From: Mycobacterium sp. SMC-4
Lineage (GTDB): Bacteria > Actinomycetota > Actinomycetes > Mycobacteriales > Mycobacteriaceae
DNA length: 64,000 nt
Assembly: GCF_025263265.1 (NCBI RefSeq)
Contig: NZ_CP079869.1
Coordinates: 1,240,001 to 1,304,000 of the forward strand
Reading direction: 5' to 3'
Made by a program: the position numbers and the translations under genes. Positions 45,461-54,744 of the stretch are shown here, in pieces. The notes beneath the pieces were generated by a model. The model was not told the origin of the DNA, did no database searches, and saw only the letters and a list, made by a program, of their open reading frames with translations. Each line of letters starts with the position of its first letter. The first letter of the stretch is position 1.

Positions 45461-46600
45461 ATGACCACCACCATCGAGCCGACCACCACCCCCACCGAGC
45501 CGGCCGCCACGGATCCGACGGCCCGGACGCTGACCAAGACGGTCGCCGGCAAGACGATCACGCTGACGCCCGAGCAGGCTGAGGCCTTTGGAAAAGAGCT
45601 GGATGCGCTCAAGGAGAGCGTCATCGCCGACCTCGGTGAGCGCGACGCCACCTACATCCGCCGGATGATCAAGGCGCAGCGCGGACTCGAGATCGGCGGC
45701 CGGGCCTTGCTGTTCGGCGGGATCATCCCGCCGTTCTGGCTGGCCGGCACCGCGATGCTGTCCCTGTCGAAGATCATCGACAACATGGAGATCGGCCACA
45801 ACGTCATGCACGGCCAGTACGACTGGATGAATGACCCGGCGATCTCCAGCAAGGGATTCGAGTGGGACAACGCCTGCCCGGGTGACCAGTGGCGGCACTC
45901 GCACAACTACATGCACCACACCTACACCAACATCGTCGGTCTGGACCGCGACATCGGCTACGGCATCTTGCGGATGAGTTCCGACCAGAAGTGGCGGCCC
46001 TACTACCTGGGCAACCCGGTCTATGCGTTCCTGCTGATGGTGCTGTTCCAGTACGGCGTCGCGCTGCACGAGATGGAGAGCGAGAAGATCGCCGCCGGTG
46101 AGATCACGCTGACCGACAAGCGCGAGATCCTGCAGGGAATCTGGGCCAAGACCAAGAAGCAGACACTGAAGGACTACGTCGCCTTTCCGCTGCTGGCGTG
46201 TCCGTTCGCGCCGTGGGTGTTCGCCGGCAACATGACCGCGAACCTGGTGCGCAATGTGTGGTCCTACATGGTGATCTTCTGCGGGCACTTTCCCGAGGAT
46301 GTCCAGGAGTTCTCCATCGAGGAGACCAAGGCTGAGACGCGTGGGCAGTGGTACTTCCGCCAGATCCTCGGTTCGGCGAACCTCACCGGTGGTCCGTTGT
46401 TCCACATCCTGACCGGCAACCTGTCGTTCCAGATCGAACACCACCTGTTCCCGGACATCCCGGCGTTCCGGCACGCGGAGATCGCCCCCAAGGTGCGCGA
46501 GATCTGCGAACGCTATGGCGTGCCCTACAACACCGGCCCGCTACCGCGGCAGTTCGCGACGGTGATCCGCAAGATCGTCAAGTTCGCCCTGCCGTTCTGA
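45461..46600 (+). CDS. desA3: stearoyl-CoA delta-9 desaturase DesA3
   Basis: 379 aa membrane di-iron acyl-CoA desaturase producing oleoyl-CoA. Histidine boxes: HNVMH (about 113), HSHNYMHH (about 147) and IEHHLFP (about 327). Several hydrophobic segments lie between them. ATG 45461 after GGAAGGGAG. Paired with the upstream reductase as in M. tuberculosis Rv3230c-desA3, and probably controlled by the FabR-like regulator. The N-terminus starts with a Thr/Pro-rich stretch. Confidence 0.94.
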   Translation: MTTTIEPTTTPTEPAATDPTARTLTKTVAGKTITLTPEQAEAFGKELDALKESVIADLGERDATYIRRMIKAQRGLEIGGRALLFGGIIPPFWLAGTAMLSLSKIIDNMEIGHNVMHGQYDWMNDPAISSKGFEWDNACPGDQWRHSHNYMHHTYTNIVGLDRDIGYGILRMSSDQKWRPYYLGNPVYAFLLMVLFQYGVALHEMESEKIAAGEITLTDKREILQGIWAKTKKQTLKDYVAFPLLACPFAPWVFAGNMTANLVRNVWSYMVIFCGHFPEDVQEFSIEETKAETRGQWYFRQILGSANLTGGPLFHILTGNLSFQIEHHLFPDIPAFRHAEIAPKVREICERYGVPYNTGPLPRQFATVIRKIVKFALPF

Positions 46601-46699
46601 CGTCGGCGGCCGGTCCGCCCGAAATAGGTAGGTCTTGTCGGAGCCGCTTCGACGTGCTGAGGTGTGCGAGGTCGGGTCTACGTCTCGGGAGGAATGTTC

Positions 46700-47125
46700 A
46701 TGCGTGCTGCGATTGCGGCGATGACGGTGGTGGCTGCGGGTGCTCTCGGCGGTGCCGGAGTGGCCTGGGCCCAGCCCGCGACCCCGGGCGCAGGTGAGCT
46801 GACCTCGCAGCTGCGGGTGGTGCTCGATACCGGCGCGCCCAGCGCTGATCGGGCCGCCAAGCTCGCCGGCGGCCAGGCCGCGCTACCCACTGCCGACAAC
46901 ATCGCCAACCGGCTGAACTCCTACGGCGGTGTGGTGTCGTGGCAGGTGCAGAACCCGGTGCTCAACGGCGACCAGGTCGACGCCCAGCTGGCGGTCACGA
47001 TCCCGATCTTCGGGACCAAGACCCACAACATCTACTGGGTCGAGCAGGGCGGCGCGTGGAAGCTGTCGAACCCGTCGGCCTGCGTGATCGCCAATGACGT
47101 CGCCGGGGTGGACTGCACCGTCTGA
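46700..47125 (+). CDS. secreted MTB12/CFP-2-like low-molecular-weight antigen
   Basis: 141 aa. Signal peptide ends near WAQPAT. The mature domain (TADNIANRLNSYGGVVSWQV ... HNIYWVEQGGAWKLS) resembles the MTB12 (Rv2376c) fold, whose C-terminus has a similar V-x-QGGW-x-LS segment. Two C-terminal cysteines (ACVIAND, DCTV) could form a disulfide. GGGAGGA then six bases supports ATG 46700 rather than ATG 46694. Function unknown. A hairpin follows the stop. Confidence 0.78.
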   Translation: MRAAIAAMTVVAAGALGGAGVAWAQPATPGAGELTSQLRVVLDTGAPSADRAAKLAGGQAALPTADNIANRLNSYGGVVSWQVQNPVLNGDQVDAQLAVTIPIFGTKTHNIYWVEQGGAWKLSNPSACVIANDVAGVDCTV

Positions 47126-47132
47126 TACTCCG

Positions 47133-47168
47133 GCGCACGTCCGCGTCACACTGGTAGTGGACGTGCGC
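47133..47168 (+). terminator. hairpin after MTB12-like gene
   Basis: Perfect 10-base arms GCGCACGTCC (47133-47142) and GGACGTGCGC (47159-47168) with a 16-base loop, eight bases past the stop. No T-tract. Confidence 0.6.
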
Positions 47169-47253
47169 AACGGCACCGCTGCGCGGGTGTGCGCATTCGG
47201 CGGCTGGCATCGTCCGATGAAGGACAGGTCAGGGCCGGATGGGAGGTCGAGCG

Positions 47254-48834
47254 GTGGCAGACCACGACGGTCGGCTGGTGGTGCCGGGGCAGACGGTCTG
47301 GCAGACGGCGCATGCGCCGCGGTTCAGCACGATCATCGACGGCGCCGACTACCTGGCCTACGTCAAGGCAGCGATGCTGCGCGCCCAGCGGCGCATCATG
47401 ATCATCGGCTGGGACCTGGACTACCGGACGACGTTCGAGCCGGAGGGCGCGACGATGTCGGGGCCGAACTGGCTTGGGCTGTTTCTGCAGTGGCTGGTGT
47501 GGCGGGAGCGCCGCCTGCAGGTGTATCTGCTGAAGTCCAATCTGCGGCTGCTGCCCATTTTCGACGCGTTCTGGTTCGGTGCGGCGCCGGTGTCCTGGCT
47601 GAATCAGATCACCCCGAACCGGATGCACTTCGCGGTCGACGGCGCGCGGCCCACCGGTGCGGTGCACCACCAGAAGATCGTGGTCGTCGACGATGAGATC
47701 GCGTTCTGCGGGGGCATCGACCTGACGCTGGGGCGTTGGGACACCCGTGAGCACCCCGCCGAGGACCCGCGGCGGCAGTCGGTCGGCGACACCTACGGCC
47801 CCCGTCATGAGGTGGCGGTGGCCGTCGACGGTGACGCGGCCAAGGTGCTGGCCGAGCAGGCCCGCGACCGGTGGGCTGCGGCCACCGGCCGGAGGTTGCC
47901 GGCGGTCAGTGCTCGAGGTCAGGTGTGGCCGAACCGTCTCCCGGTGGTGTTGCGCGATGTCGAGATCGGGGTGGCGCGCACGATGCCGACGCTGTTCCAG
48001 CGCAGCGAGGTGCGGGAGGTCGAAGCCCTCAACCTCGCCGCGATCGCCGCCGCCCGCGACGTCATCTATCTGGAGAACCAGTATCTGGCGGCGCGCAGTC
48101 TGGCCGAGGCGCTCGCCGCCCGGCTCCGTGAGCCCGACGGCCCCGAGGTGGTGATCGTGCTGCCGCGCAGTTCGGAGAGCCGCTTGGAGCAGGAGTCGAT
48201 GGACAGTGCCCGTCAACGGCTGCTGCGGCTGCTGTGGGAGGCCGATGAGCACGGCCGGCTCGGGGTGTACTGGCCGGCCGTCAAGGGCGGCGAGTCGGTC
48301 TACGTCCACTCCAAGATCTTGGTTGTCGACGACCGGATGCTGCGTGTCGGCTCGTCGAATCTGAACAACCGATCGTTGGGGTTCGACAGCGAATGCGATG
48401 TGGCGCTGGAGGCGCCCGACCGTGGGCGCGAGGACGTTCGACGCGAAATCATCTGGCTTCGCGATGATTTGGCTGCTGAGCACCTGGGGGTGCCCACCGT
48501 AGAGTTTCAGCAGGCGGTCGCTGAGCATGACTCGTTTCTGGGTGCGGTGGAGGCGCTGCGGGGCACCGGCCGCTCACTGCGCAAGTTCACCGAGTTCATG
48601 GTCTCGGCGGACGCGTCACCGTTCGCCGAGAACGATCTGATGGATCCCGGCCACGTCCCGCCGTCGATGACCGACAGCGTGCGTAGCCTCGCGGTCAACG
48701 TCATCACCTGGCCGCTGACCGACGCGGCGCCGTGGGTGTGGTCGCTGGCGCGTGGGTTGGTCCGTCTGATCGAGCCGGACGGCGGGGCGCCGCGTGCCGA
48801 GGAAGCCGATGTGGACGCCTATCCCGGCTCCTGA
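47254..48834 (+). CDS. phospholipase D superfamily protein
   Basis: 526 aa with two HKD catalytic motifs, HHQKIVVVDD (about residue 138) and VHSKILVVDD (about residue 352), each followed by the family GG/GS segment (FCGGIDLT and RVGSSNLNNRSLGFDSE). Probable phospholipase D or transphosphatidylase. A hydrophobic stretch near 72-85 may aid membrane contact; no clear signal peptide. GTG 47254 follows GGGAGGTCGAGCG; ATG 47239 is an alternative. Monocistronic. Confidence 0.88.
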   Translation: MADHDGRLVVPGQTVWQTAHAPRFSTIIDGADYLAYVKAAMLRAQRRIMIIGWDLDYRTTFEPEGATMSGPNWLGLFLQWLVWRERRLQVYLLKSNLRLLPIFDAFWFGAAPVSWLNQITPNRMHFAVDGARPTGAVHHQKIVVVDDEIAFCGGIDLTLGRWDTREHPAEDPRRQSVGDTYGPRHEVAVAVDGDAAKVLAEQARDRWAAATGRRLPAVSARGQVWPNRLPVVLRDVEIGVARTMPTLFQRSEVREVEALNLAAIAAARDVIYLENQYLAARSLAEALAARLREPDGPEVVIVLPRSSESRLEQESMDSARQRLLRLLWEADEHGRLGVYWPAVKGGESVYVHSKILVVDDRMLRVGSSNLNNRSLGFDSECDVALEAPDRGREDVRREIIWLRDDLAAEHLGVPTVEFQQAVAEHDSFLGAVEALRGTGRSLRKFTEFMVSADASPFAENDLMDPGHVPPSMTDSVRSLAVNVITWPLTDAAPWVWSLARGLVRLIEPDGGAPRAEEADVDAYPGS

Positions 48835-48844
48835 CCGGCGCCGG

Positions 48845-49597
48845 TCACCGCTGACAAGTCGGGCACCAGAATGTGTTGCGGTCGCCGGTGCGGTCGCCGG
48901 AGATGGTGGTGCCGCAGCGTCGGCACGGTTTGCCGTCGCGACCGTAGACCCACACGTCCTGTCCGGCTCGGGTGTTTCCGGTGGTGGTGCGATTGATCCG
49001 TAACCTGTTGAGCCACAACATCTGCTGGGCGCGGCTGACCAGCCGAATCGGATCACCCACCTCGCCGACCGGGGTCGATGGTCGCAGCCCGAACACAAAA
49101 CACAGCTCGTTGGCGTAGACGTTGCCGACACCCGCCATCACCTTCTGATCGAGCAGTGTCTCGGCCAGCGGCCGCGACGGCTCAGCCATCAGGTTCGCGG
49201 CGGCCACCTGCGCCGACCAGTCCGGTCCGAGCAGATCGGGCCCCAGGTGGGCGACAGCGGCCATGTCGATGGCCCGGTCGAGCACCTCCAGTACCCCGAG
49301 ATCGACCCCCGACGCTCGGGTGTCGGCGGTTTCCAGCACGATGCGAATCTTGTAGGCCGGCGCCCGGACCCGACCGATCACCCATGCGCCGTCCATCTTC
49401 AGGTGGGAGTGGATGCTCGCCGCGCCCACCCGGATGAACAGATGCTTGCCGCGGCTGAGCACCTCGTCGACCACCTGACCGCTCAGGTCCACCGCCGCGT
49501 AGCGCGGCACCCGAATGTCGCAGCGGGTCAGCGTCCTTCCTTCCAGCGCTTCGCGCAGCGTCGCCGCGGCACGGAAGACAGTGTCGCCCTCGGGCAT
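48845..49597 (-). CDS. nei: endonuclease VIII-type DNA glycosylase
   Basis: 250 aa base-excision repair glycosylase/AP lyase of the Fpg/Nei family. N-terminal MPEGDTV supplies the catalytic Pro2-Glu3; RGKHLFIR holds the conserved Lys. The helix-two-turn-helix carries [11 protein letters not shown]-terminal zinc finger CxxC...CxxC (CRRCG...WCPTC) closes the protein. Its ATG overlaps the lhr stop by one base (TGATG), so repair glycosylase and helicase are coupled, as in M. tuberculosis Rv3296-Rv3297. Confidence 0.94.
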   Translation of the reverse strand: MPEGDTVFRAAATLREALEGRTLTRCDIRVPRYAAVDLSGQVVDEVLSRGKHLFIRVGAASIHSHLKMDGAWVIGRVRAPAYKIRIVLETADTRASGVDLGVLEVLDRAIDMAAVAHLGPDLLGPDWSAQVAAANLMAEPSRPLAETLLDQKVMAGVGNVYANELCFVFGLRPSTPVGEVGDPIRLVSRAQQMLWLNRLRINRTTTGNTRAGQDVWVYGRDGKPCRRCGTTISGDRTGDRNTFWCPTCQR

Positions 49598-52500
49598 CAG
49601 CGCAGCCGCAGCCCGCGTGGCGTACGGGAGAACCCAGCGTGGACCAGCGCTTCGGCCACCAGCGAGCCACGCTGTTCGAGCACCGGTACCCCATCGATAC
49701 GTTCCACCAGCAGCGCCGGAACCCGTTGCCGTGTCACAAGTTCGGCGACGGCGGCCGCTGCGGCATGGTGGGTGTGCGGGTCGGCGGTGAAACTCAGTAG
49801 CGACTTGCCGCCGCGCTCGACGAACCAGGCCAGCTCACCGTCGACAAGCACCACCAGCGCTCCTGCCTTGCGACCAGGCCGGTGGGCTTTGTCGGCGTCG
49901 GTGTCGCGGGTGGGCCACGGCAGTGCGGCGCCGTACGGGTTGGCCGGGTCGGTGGCGGCCAGCGCGATGGCGCGGTGGCTGTGCTGCTCGTCGTCGATGC
50001 TGTCGGCGTAGCTGCGCAGCCGGTCGACGGTGCTGGCGGTGGCGAACTGCGCCCCACCCAGTGATTCGACGAAATAGCCGCGCTGGCAACGTCCGGCGTC
50101 CTCCATGGTGGTCAGCACTTTGTACATCGAGGCGAACCCGCCGGCGATGTTCTCGGTGGCGACCGCGCCTTTGGTGAGCACGCCGTGACGGGCCAGCAGC
50201 TGATCAGCCTGATAGGTCGCCCGCACCGTGGTGTCCACCTCGGCGACGGGCAACAGCGACCATCGCCCTGCCACGGCAGGGTCGGTGTCGCGGTGCGCAC
50301 CCAGGCTGGTGGAGCTGAGGCTGTAACGGCTCAGCCGCGGCGCACGCCGGTGCCGATGCGATGGTGCGGCAGCGCGCCGTGGGCCCGACGGGCGGGTTCC
50401 GGCCAGCAGTGCACGCACCGGCGCGAACGTGTCACCGCCGATGTGTCCGGCCCAGATCAACTGCCATAGCGCCGCTTTCAGTGATTCCGTGCTGACGCCG
50501 TCGACCGAAAGCTGCCGGAAGAAGTATGCCCCGCCGCCGCTGAGCGCATCGAGCAGCGCGCGGTGGGTCTCGGTCAGATCCAGCTCGCCGACGGCTGCCA
50601 GCGACAGCGGCGCGGTATCGGCCGGATGAAACGCCACCCAGCCATCAGCCGTCGACAGCGGCCCGACCCCGGACCACAGCACCTCACCGGCGGCCAGCAG
50701 CTCGTCGAGCATGCCCGGCTGATAGTCGCGCACGCGTTGGCCGAAGATCAACGGCTCCACGGCCGAGGCAGGTACCGGCACCCCGGCCAGCTGGTCGATC
50801 ACCACGGCCAGCCCGTCGACTCCGGACACCGCGTCGCCGCCCAGCATCTGCCAGGCCGGCAGGAAGCGGCCCAGCGCCGCGGTGCTGACCGGTTCGATCT
50901 GGGCGCGCAGCGCCGCCAGCGATCGACGCCGCAGAATACGGAGCACCTCGACGTCACACCACTGTTCACCGGAATCGGCCGGCGCATCGCTGAATTCGCC
51001 GCGAATCAGCTTGCCGTCGGCGGCCAGCCGGCCCAGCACGTCGGCGGCCACCCGCACACCGAGCCCGAACCGGGTCGCCGCATCAGCAGTGGTGAAAGGC
51101 CCTCGGGTGCGGGCATACCGGGCCAGCAGCTCACCGAGCGGGTCCACCACCGGTTCCAGGAACGCCATCGGCACCCCGACCGGCACCGCCACACCGACAC
51201 CGTCGCGTAGCCGGCCGATGTCTTCGACCGCGGCCCACCACGACTGCCCGCCGTAGGACACCGGCAGCGCCCGCTTGGCTGCCAGCAGGCCTTCCAGCCA
51301 GCCGCCGACGTCGTCGGCGTCGCAACGTTCCACGATTTCCGAAACCGTCAGCGGGCCCAGCAGCCGCAGCAGGTCGGCCACGCCTTCGGCATCGCGCGCG
51401 GCCCGCTCCGGTGTCAGATGCTGCAGCTGTCGGGTGGTCACCGCCATCACGTCGGCGTCGAGCAGCTCGCGCAGCTCCACCCGGCCCAGCAGTTCAGCCA
51501 ACAGCGTGGGATCCAACGCCAGTGCCGCCGCGCGGCGTTCGGCCAGCGGGCTGTCGCCCTCATACATGAACGCGCCGACATAGCCGAACAGCAGCGACGC
51601 CGCGAACGGTGACGGTGTCGGTGTCTCGACCTCCAGGATGCGCACCCGGCGCTGGGCCACCCGTGACATCAGTTCGGTCAGCGTCGGTACGTCATAGACG
51701 TCCTGCAGGCATTCGCGCACCGCCTCGAGCACGATCGGGAAGTCGGGGTAATTGCGTGCCACATCGAGCAACTGGGCGGCGCGCTGGCGCTGGTGCCACA
51801 GTGGGGAGCGCTTCCCGGGATTGCGGCGCGGCAGCAACAGCGCCCGCGCCGCACACTCGCGGAACCGCGACGCGAACAACGCCGAGCTACTCACCTCGGC
51901 GGTGACCAGCGGCTCGATCTCGTCGGGTTCGAAGACGAAGATGTCGGCACCCGGGGCGGCGTCGTCGGTGTCGGGCAAGCGCACGATGATGCCGTCGTCG
52001 GAGGCAGTGGGTTTCTCGTCGATGCCGTAGCGCTCGTAGAGCCGCTTGCCGACGGCCAGCGCCAGCGGCCCGTGCACCCGCAACCCGTAGGGCGAATGCA
52101 GCAGCACCCGCCAGTCGCCGAGCTCGTCGCGGAAGCGCTCCACCACCAGCGTGGTGTCCGAGGGCACCGCGGTGGTTGCGTCGCGTTGCTCGGAGATCAG
52201 CTGCCACAGGTTGTCGATCGCGAAGGCGTCGAAACCAACCTGCTGACACCGTTGTTCGAACCCTGGACGGTCCAGCCGCGCCAGCTCGCCGGTGAACGCC
52301 CCGATCGCGGCGCCGAGTTCGGCGGGCCGGCCCACCCCGTCGCCGCGCCAGAACGGCAGCCGGGCCGGCTCTCCGGGGGCGGGCAGCACCAGCACCCGGT
52401 CGTGGGTGATCTCGGTGATGCGCCAACTCGTCGCGCCCAGCGAGATCACATCACCAGGGCGGGACTCGTACACCATCTCTTCGTCGAGTTCGCCGACCCG

Positions 52501-54123
52501 CGAGGGGGTTTCGGTGGCGAGGAAGACGGTGAACATCCCCCGGTCGGGGATCGCGCCGCCAGAGGTGACCGCCAGCCGTTGGGCGCCGGGCCGCGCGGTG
52601 AGCGTGCCGGCGTCGCGGTCGTAGACGATGCGCGGCCGCAGCTCGGCGAAGTCGGTCGACGGGTACTTGCCGCTGAGCAGGTCCAGGGTCGCCTCGAATG
52701 CACTGCGCGGCAGCGTCGCGAACGGGGCGCTGCGGCGCACCGTGTCGAACCAGGCATCGGCGTCGACGGTTTCCAGCGCGCACGCCGCGACCGTGTGCTG
52801 GGCCAGCACGTCGAGCGGGTTGGCCGGCACCTTCATGGTCTCGATCTGCCCGCCCAGCATCCGCTGCACGCTCACCGCGCACCCGATCAGGTCGGTGCGG
52901 TGTTTGGGCAGCAGCACTCCCTGGCTGATCTCTCCGACCTGGTGTCCGGCACGTCCGACCCGCTGCAGCCCACTGGCCACCGAGGGTGGCGTCTCGACCT
53001 GGATGACCAGATCCACCGAACCCATGTCGATGCCCAGCTCTAGACTCGACGTCGCCACCACGGCTTTGAGCCGACCACTCTTCAGCGCATCTTCGACCTC
53101 GGCGCGGGCCTCCTTGCTCACCGAGCCGTGATGCGCCCGGGCCAGCAGCGGTTCGGCCCCGCGGCTCTGGCCGCTGCCCATCAGATGTGCCGGCGCACCG
53201 CCGGCGACGGTCGGGTTGTGCGAACCCAGCTCGACGCCGAGGCGTTCGGCGTGAATCTCGTTGAGACGTGCGGTCAGCCGCTCGGCCAGCCGTCGGGAGT
53301 TGGCGAAGACGATCGAGCTGCTGTGCGCCTCGATCAGGTCGACGATGCGTTCCTCGACGTCGGGCCAGATCGAATTGTTCTCCAGATTGGCCATATCGGG
53401 CACCGGCACCTGCACGGTCAGGTCGAACGTCTTGGCCGCGGGCGGAGCGACCACCGTCGTCGGCGCCGACCCGGACAGGAACCGCGCCACCTCCTCGGGG
53501 GGCCGCACCGTGGCCGAGAGCCCGATGCGCTGCGCCGGCCGTTCCAGCAGCGCGTCGAGCCGTTCCAGCGACAACGCCAGATGCGCGCCGCGTTTGGTGG
53601 CGGCCACCGCGTGCACCTCGTCGACGATGACGGTCTGCACCCCGGTCAGCGTCTCGCGCGCCGCCGAGGTCAGCATCAAGAACAACGACTCCGGGGTGGT
53701 GATCAAGATGTCGGGCGGCTTACTGATCAGTTCCCGGCGCTTGGCCGGGGTGGTGTCGCCGGAGCGCACGCCGACGCTGATGGCCGGTGGGGCGACCCCG
53801 GTGCGCTCGGCGATGCGCGAGATTCCGGTCAGCGGTGTGCGCAAGTTGCGTTCGACGTCGACGGCCAGCGCTTTGAGCGGGGAGACGTAGAGCACCCGGG
53901 TGGTGGGTTTCGGGGCCGGGGTGCGGGCCAGCCCGTCGATGGCCCACAGGAACGCCGCCAGCGTCTTGCCCGACCCGGTGGGGGCGATGACCAGCGTGTT
54001 GTCCCCGTCGGCGATCGCCGACCAGGCTTGCGACTGCGCTGCGGTGGGCTCGACGAACGTGCCCGCGAACCACTCCCGGGTCAGCGCGCTGAACCGGGTC
54101 AGGGCACCGGCTGTCGACGACAT
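49597..54123 (-). CDS. lhr: large helicase-related protein Lhr
   Basis: 1508 aa SF2 DNA helicase for DNA repair. Walker [15 protein letters not shown] near residue 48 and DEVHAVA (DEVH box); helicase C domain with [15 protein letters not shown] and [12 protein letters not shown] winged-helix/core region and a long C-terminal extension follow, as in Lhr-Core plus CTD. I chose ATG 54123 (MSSTAG); a frame to 54168 enters the duplicated promoter segment. Forms an operon with nei. Confidence 0.95.
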   Translation of the reverse strand: MSSTAGALTRFSALTREWFAGTFVEPTAAQSQAWSAIADGDNTLVIAPTGSGKTLAAFLWAIDGLARTPAPKPTTRVLYVSPLKALAVDVERNLRTPLTGISRIAERTGVAPPAISVGVRSGDTTPAKRRELISKPPDILITTPESLFLMLTSAARETLTGVQTVIVDEVHAVAATKRGAHLALSLERLDALLERPAQRIGLSATVRPPEEVARFLSGSAPTTVVAPPAAKTFDLTVQVPVPDMANLENNSIWPDVEERIVDLIEAHSSSIVFANSRRLAERLTARLNEIHAERLGVELGSHNPTVAGGAPAHLMGSGQSRGAEPLLARAHHGSVSKEARAEVEDALKSGRLKAVVATSSLELGIDMGSVDLVIQVETPPSVASGLQRVGRAGHQVGEISQGVLLPKHRTDLIGCAVSVQRMLGGQIETMKVPANPLDVLAQHTVAACALETVDADAWFDTVRRSAPFATLPRSAFEATLDLLSGKYPSTDFAELRPRIVYDRDAGTLTARPGAQRLAVTSGGAIPDRGMFTVFLATETPSRVGELDEEMVYESRPGDVISLGATSWRITEITHDRVLVLPAPGEPARLPFWRGDGVGRPAELGAAIGAFTGELARLDRPGFEQRCQQVGFDAFAIDNLWQLISEQRDATTAVPSDTTLVVERFRDELGDWRVLLHSPYGLRVHGPLALAVGKRLYERYGIDEKPTASDDGIIVRLPDTDDAAPGADIFVFEPDEIEPLVTAEVSSSALFASRFRECAARALLLPRRNPGKRSPLWHQRQRAAQLLDVARNYPDFPIVLEAVRECLQDVYDVPTLTELMSRVAQRRVRILEVETPTPSPFAASLLFGYVGAFMYEGDSPLAERRAAALALDPTLLAELLGRVELRELLDADVMAVTTRQLQHLTPERAARDAEGVADLLRLLGPLTVSEIVERCDADDVGGWLEGLLAAKRALPVSYGGQSWWAAVEDIGRLRDGVGVAVPVGVPMAFLEPVVDPLGELLARYARTRGPFTTADAATRFGLGVRVAADVLGRLAADGKLIRGEFSDAPADSGEQWCDVEVLRILRRRSLAALRAQIEPVSTAALGRFLPAWQMLGGDAVSGVDGLAVVIDQLAGVPVPASAVEPLIFGQRVRDYQPGMLDELLAAGEVLWSGVGPLSTADGWVAFHPADTAPLSLAAVGELDLTETHRALLDALSGGGAYFFRQLSVDGVSTESLKAALWQLIWAGHIGGDTFAPVRALLAGTRPSGPRRAAAPSHRHRRAPRLSRYSLSSTSLGAHRDTDPAVAGRWSLLPVAEVDTTVRATYQADQLLARHGVLTKGAVATENIAGGFASMYKVLTTMEDAGRCQRGYFVESLGGAQFATASTVDRLRSYADSIDDEQHSHRAIALAATDPANPYGAALPWPTRDTDADKAHRPGRKAGALVVLVDGELAWFVERGGKSLLSFTADPHTHHAAAAAVAELVTRQRVPALLVERIDGVPVLEQRGSLVAEALVHAGFSRTPRGLRLR

Positions 54124-54148
54124 GAGTCCATGGTGCCCGCCGGCACCG

Positions 54149-54258
54149 ACAACGCCGTCGCACGTCATGATCGTTTCCTCCCGATATCGAGCATCGGTGC
54201 AGGTGAGCGCCTATAATCCAGGTCATGATGGCGGGGGCTGGGCGACCTCGGATTCCGG
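54149..54258 (+). repeat. direct repeat copy A (promoter plus first codons)
   Basis: Bases 54149-54214 are identical to 54636-54701 (66 bases). Similarity continues with few changes to 54258. Includes TATAAT (54212-54217) and the first 11 codons of the downstream frame. Confidence 0.95.
54212..54217 (+). promoter_or_regulatory. -10 element TATAAT, leaderless promoter copy A
   Basis: Perfect -10 hexamer seven bases before ATG 54225, consistent with a leaderless mRNA. No good -35 is seen. Confidence 0.65.
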
Positions 54259-54626
54259 TGGTCATGCCGAACATGCGCTGGACTGCCGTGATCGCTGCCC
54301 CGGTGCTGGCGCTCACCGGCCTCGCCGTGATCCCTAACGTCGCGCCACCGTCCGCGCGGGCCGATTGCACGAGCACCGGACGGACGACGATCTGTTCGCA
54401 AGGCGAGTCGAGGGGCGTCGACACCGGTAGGGGGCCCAGCGGCGCGCAGGCACCATGGGTGCCCTATCCCTGCGAGTACGACTGGTACTTCTGCCCCAAT
54501 ACCTACGGCTGGACGATGGACCTCGACTACGCCGGAAGTGCCGACGACTTCACTCCGCCCGGTGGAGTCGGATGGCCTGGCTTCGGCGCTGGAACGGGCG
54601 GCGGCCCTGGGAAGGGTCAGCGCTGA
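54225..54626 (+). CDS. small secreted four-cysteine protein, paralog 1
   Basis: 133 aa from ATG 54225. The first 11 codons (MMAGAGRPRIP) copy those of the LuxR gene downstream. Then comes a signal-peptide core and ARA-DC cleavage-like site. The mature part has C-x8-C (DCTSTGRTTIC), a Gly/Arg linker, and PWVPYPCEYDWYFC, then a Gly/Pro-rich tail. If translation started at ATG 54264 or 54273 the signal peptide would look more standard, but no ribosome site is seen there. Related to the proteins at 57036 and 57545. Function unknown. Confidence 0.7.
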   Translation: MMAGAGRPRIPVVMPNMRWTAVIAAPVLALTGLAVIPNVAPPSARADCTSTGRTTICSQGESRGVDTGRGPSGAQAPWVPYPCEYDWYFCPNTYGWTMDLDYAGSADDFTPPGGVGWPGFGAGTGGGPGKGQR

Positions 54627-54635
54627 CCGGTGTGA

Positions 54636-54744
54636 ACAACGCCGTCGCACGTCATGATCGTTTCCTCCCGATATCGAGCATCGGTGCAGGTGAGCGCCTA
54701 TGATCCGGTCATGGTGGCGGGGGATTGGCGTCCTCGGATTCCGG
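54636..54744 (+). repeat. direct repeat copy B (LuxR promoter plus first codons)
   Basis: Partner of 54149-54258, offset 487 bases. Contains TATGAT (54699-54704) and the start of the LuxR gene. Confidence 0.95.
54699..54704 (+). promoter_or_regulatory. -10 element TATGAT, leaderless promoter of LuxR gene
   Basis: -10 hexamer six bases before ATG 54711, matching leaderless mycobacterial promoters. Confidence 0.65.

Noticed and set aside
47126..47253. Small RNA gene between MTB12-like and phospholipase D genes
   Set aside because: Only a single terminator-like hairpin is visible, with no independent promoter.
54149..54744. Insertion sequence flanked by direct repeats
   Set aside because: The repeats are promoter plus coding sequence, there is no transposase or inverted repeat, and the enclosed gene is a paralog of a neighbour; segmental duplication fits better.
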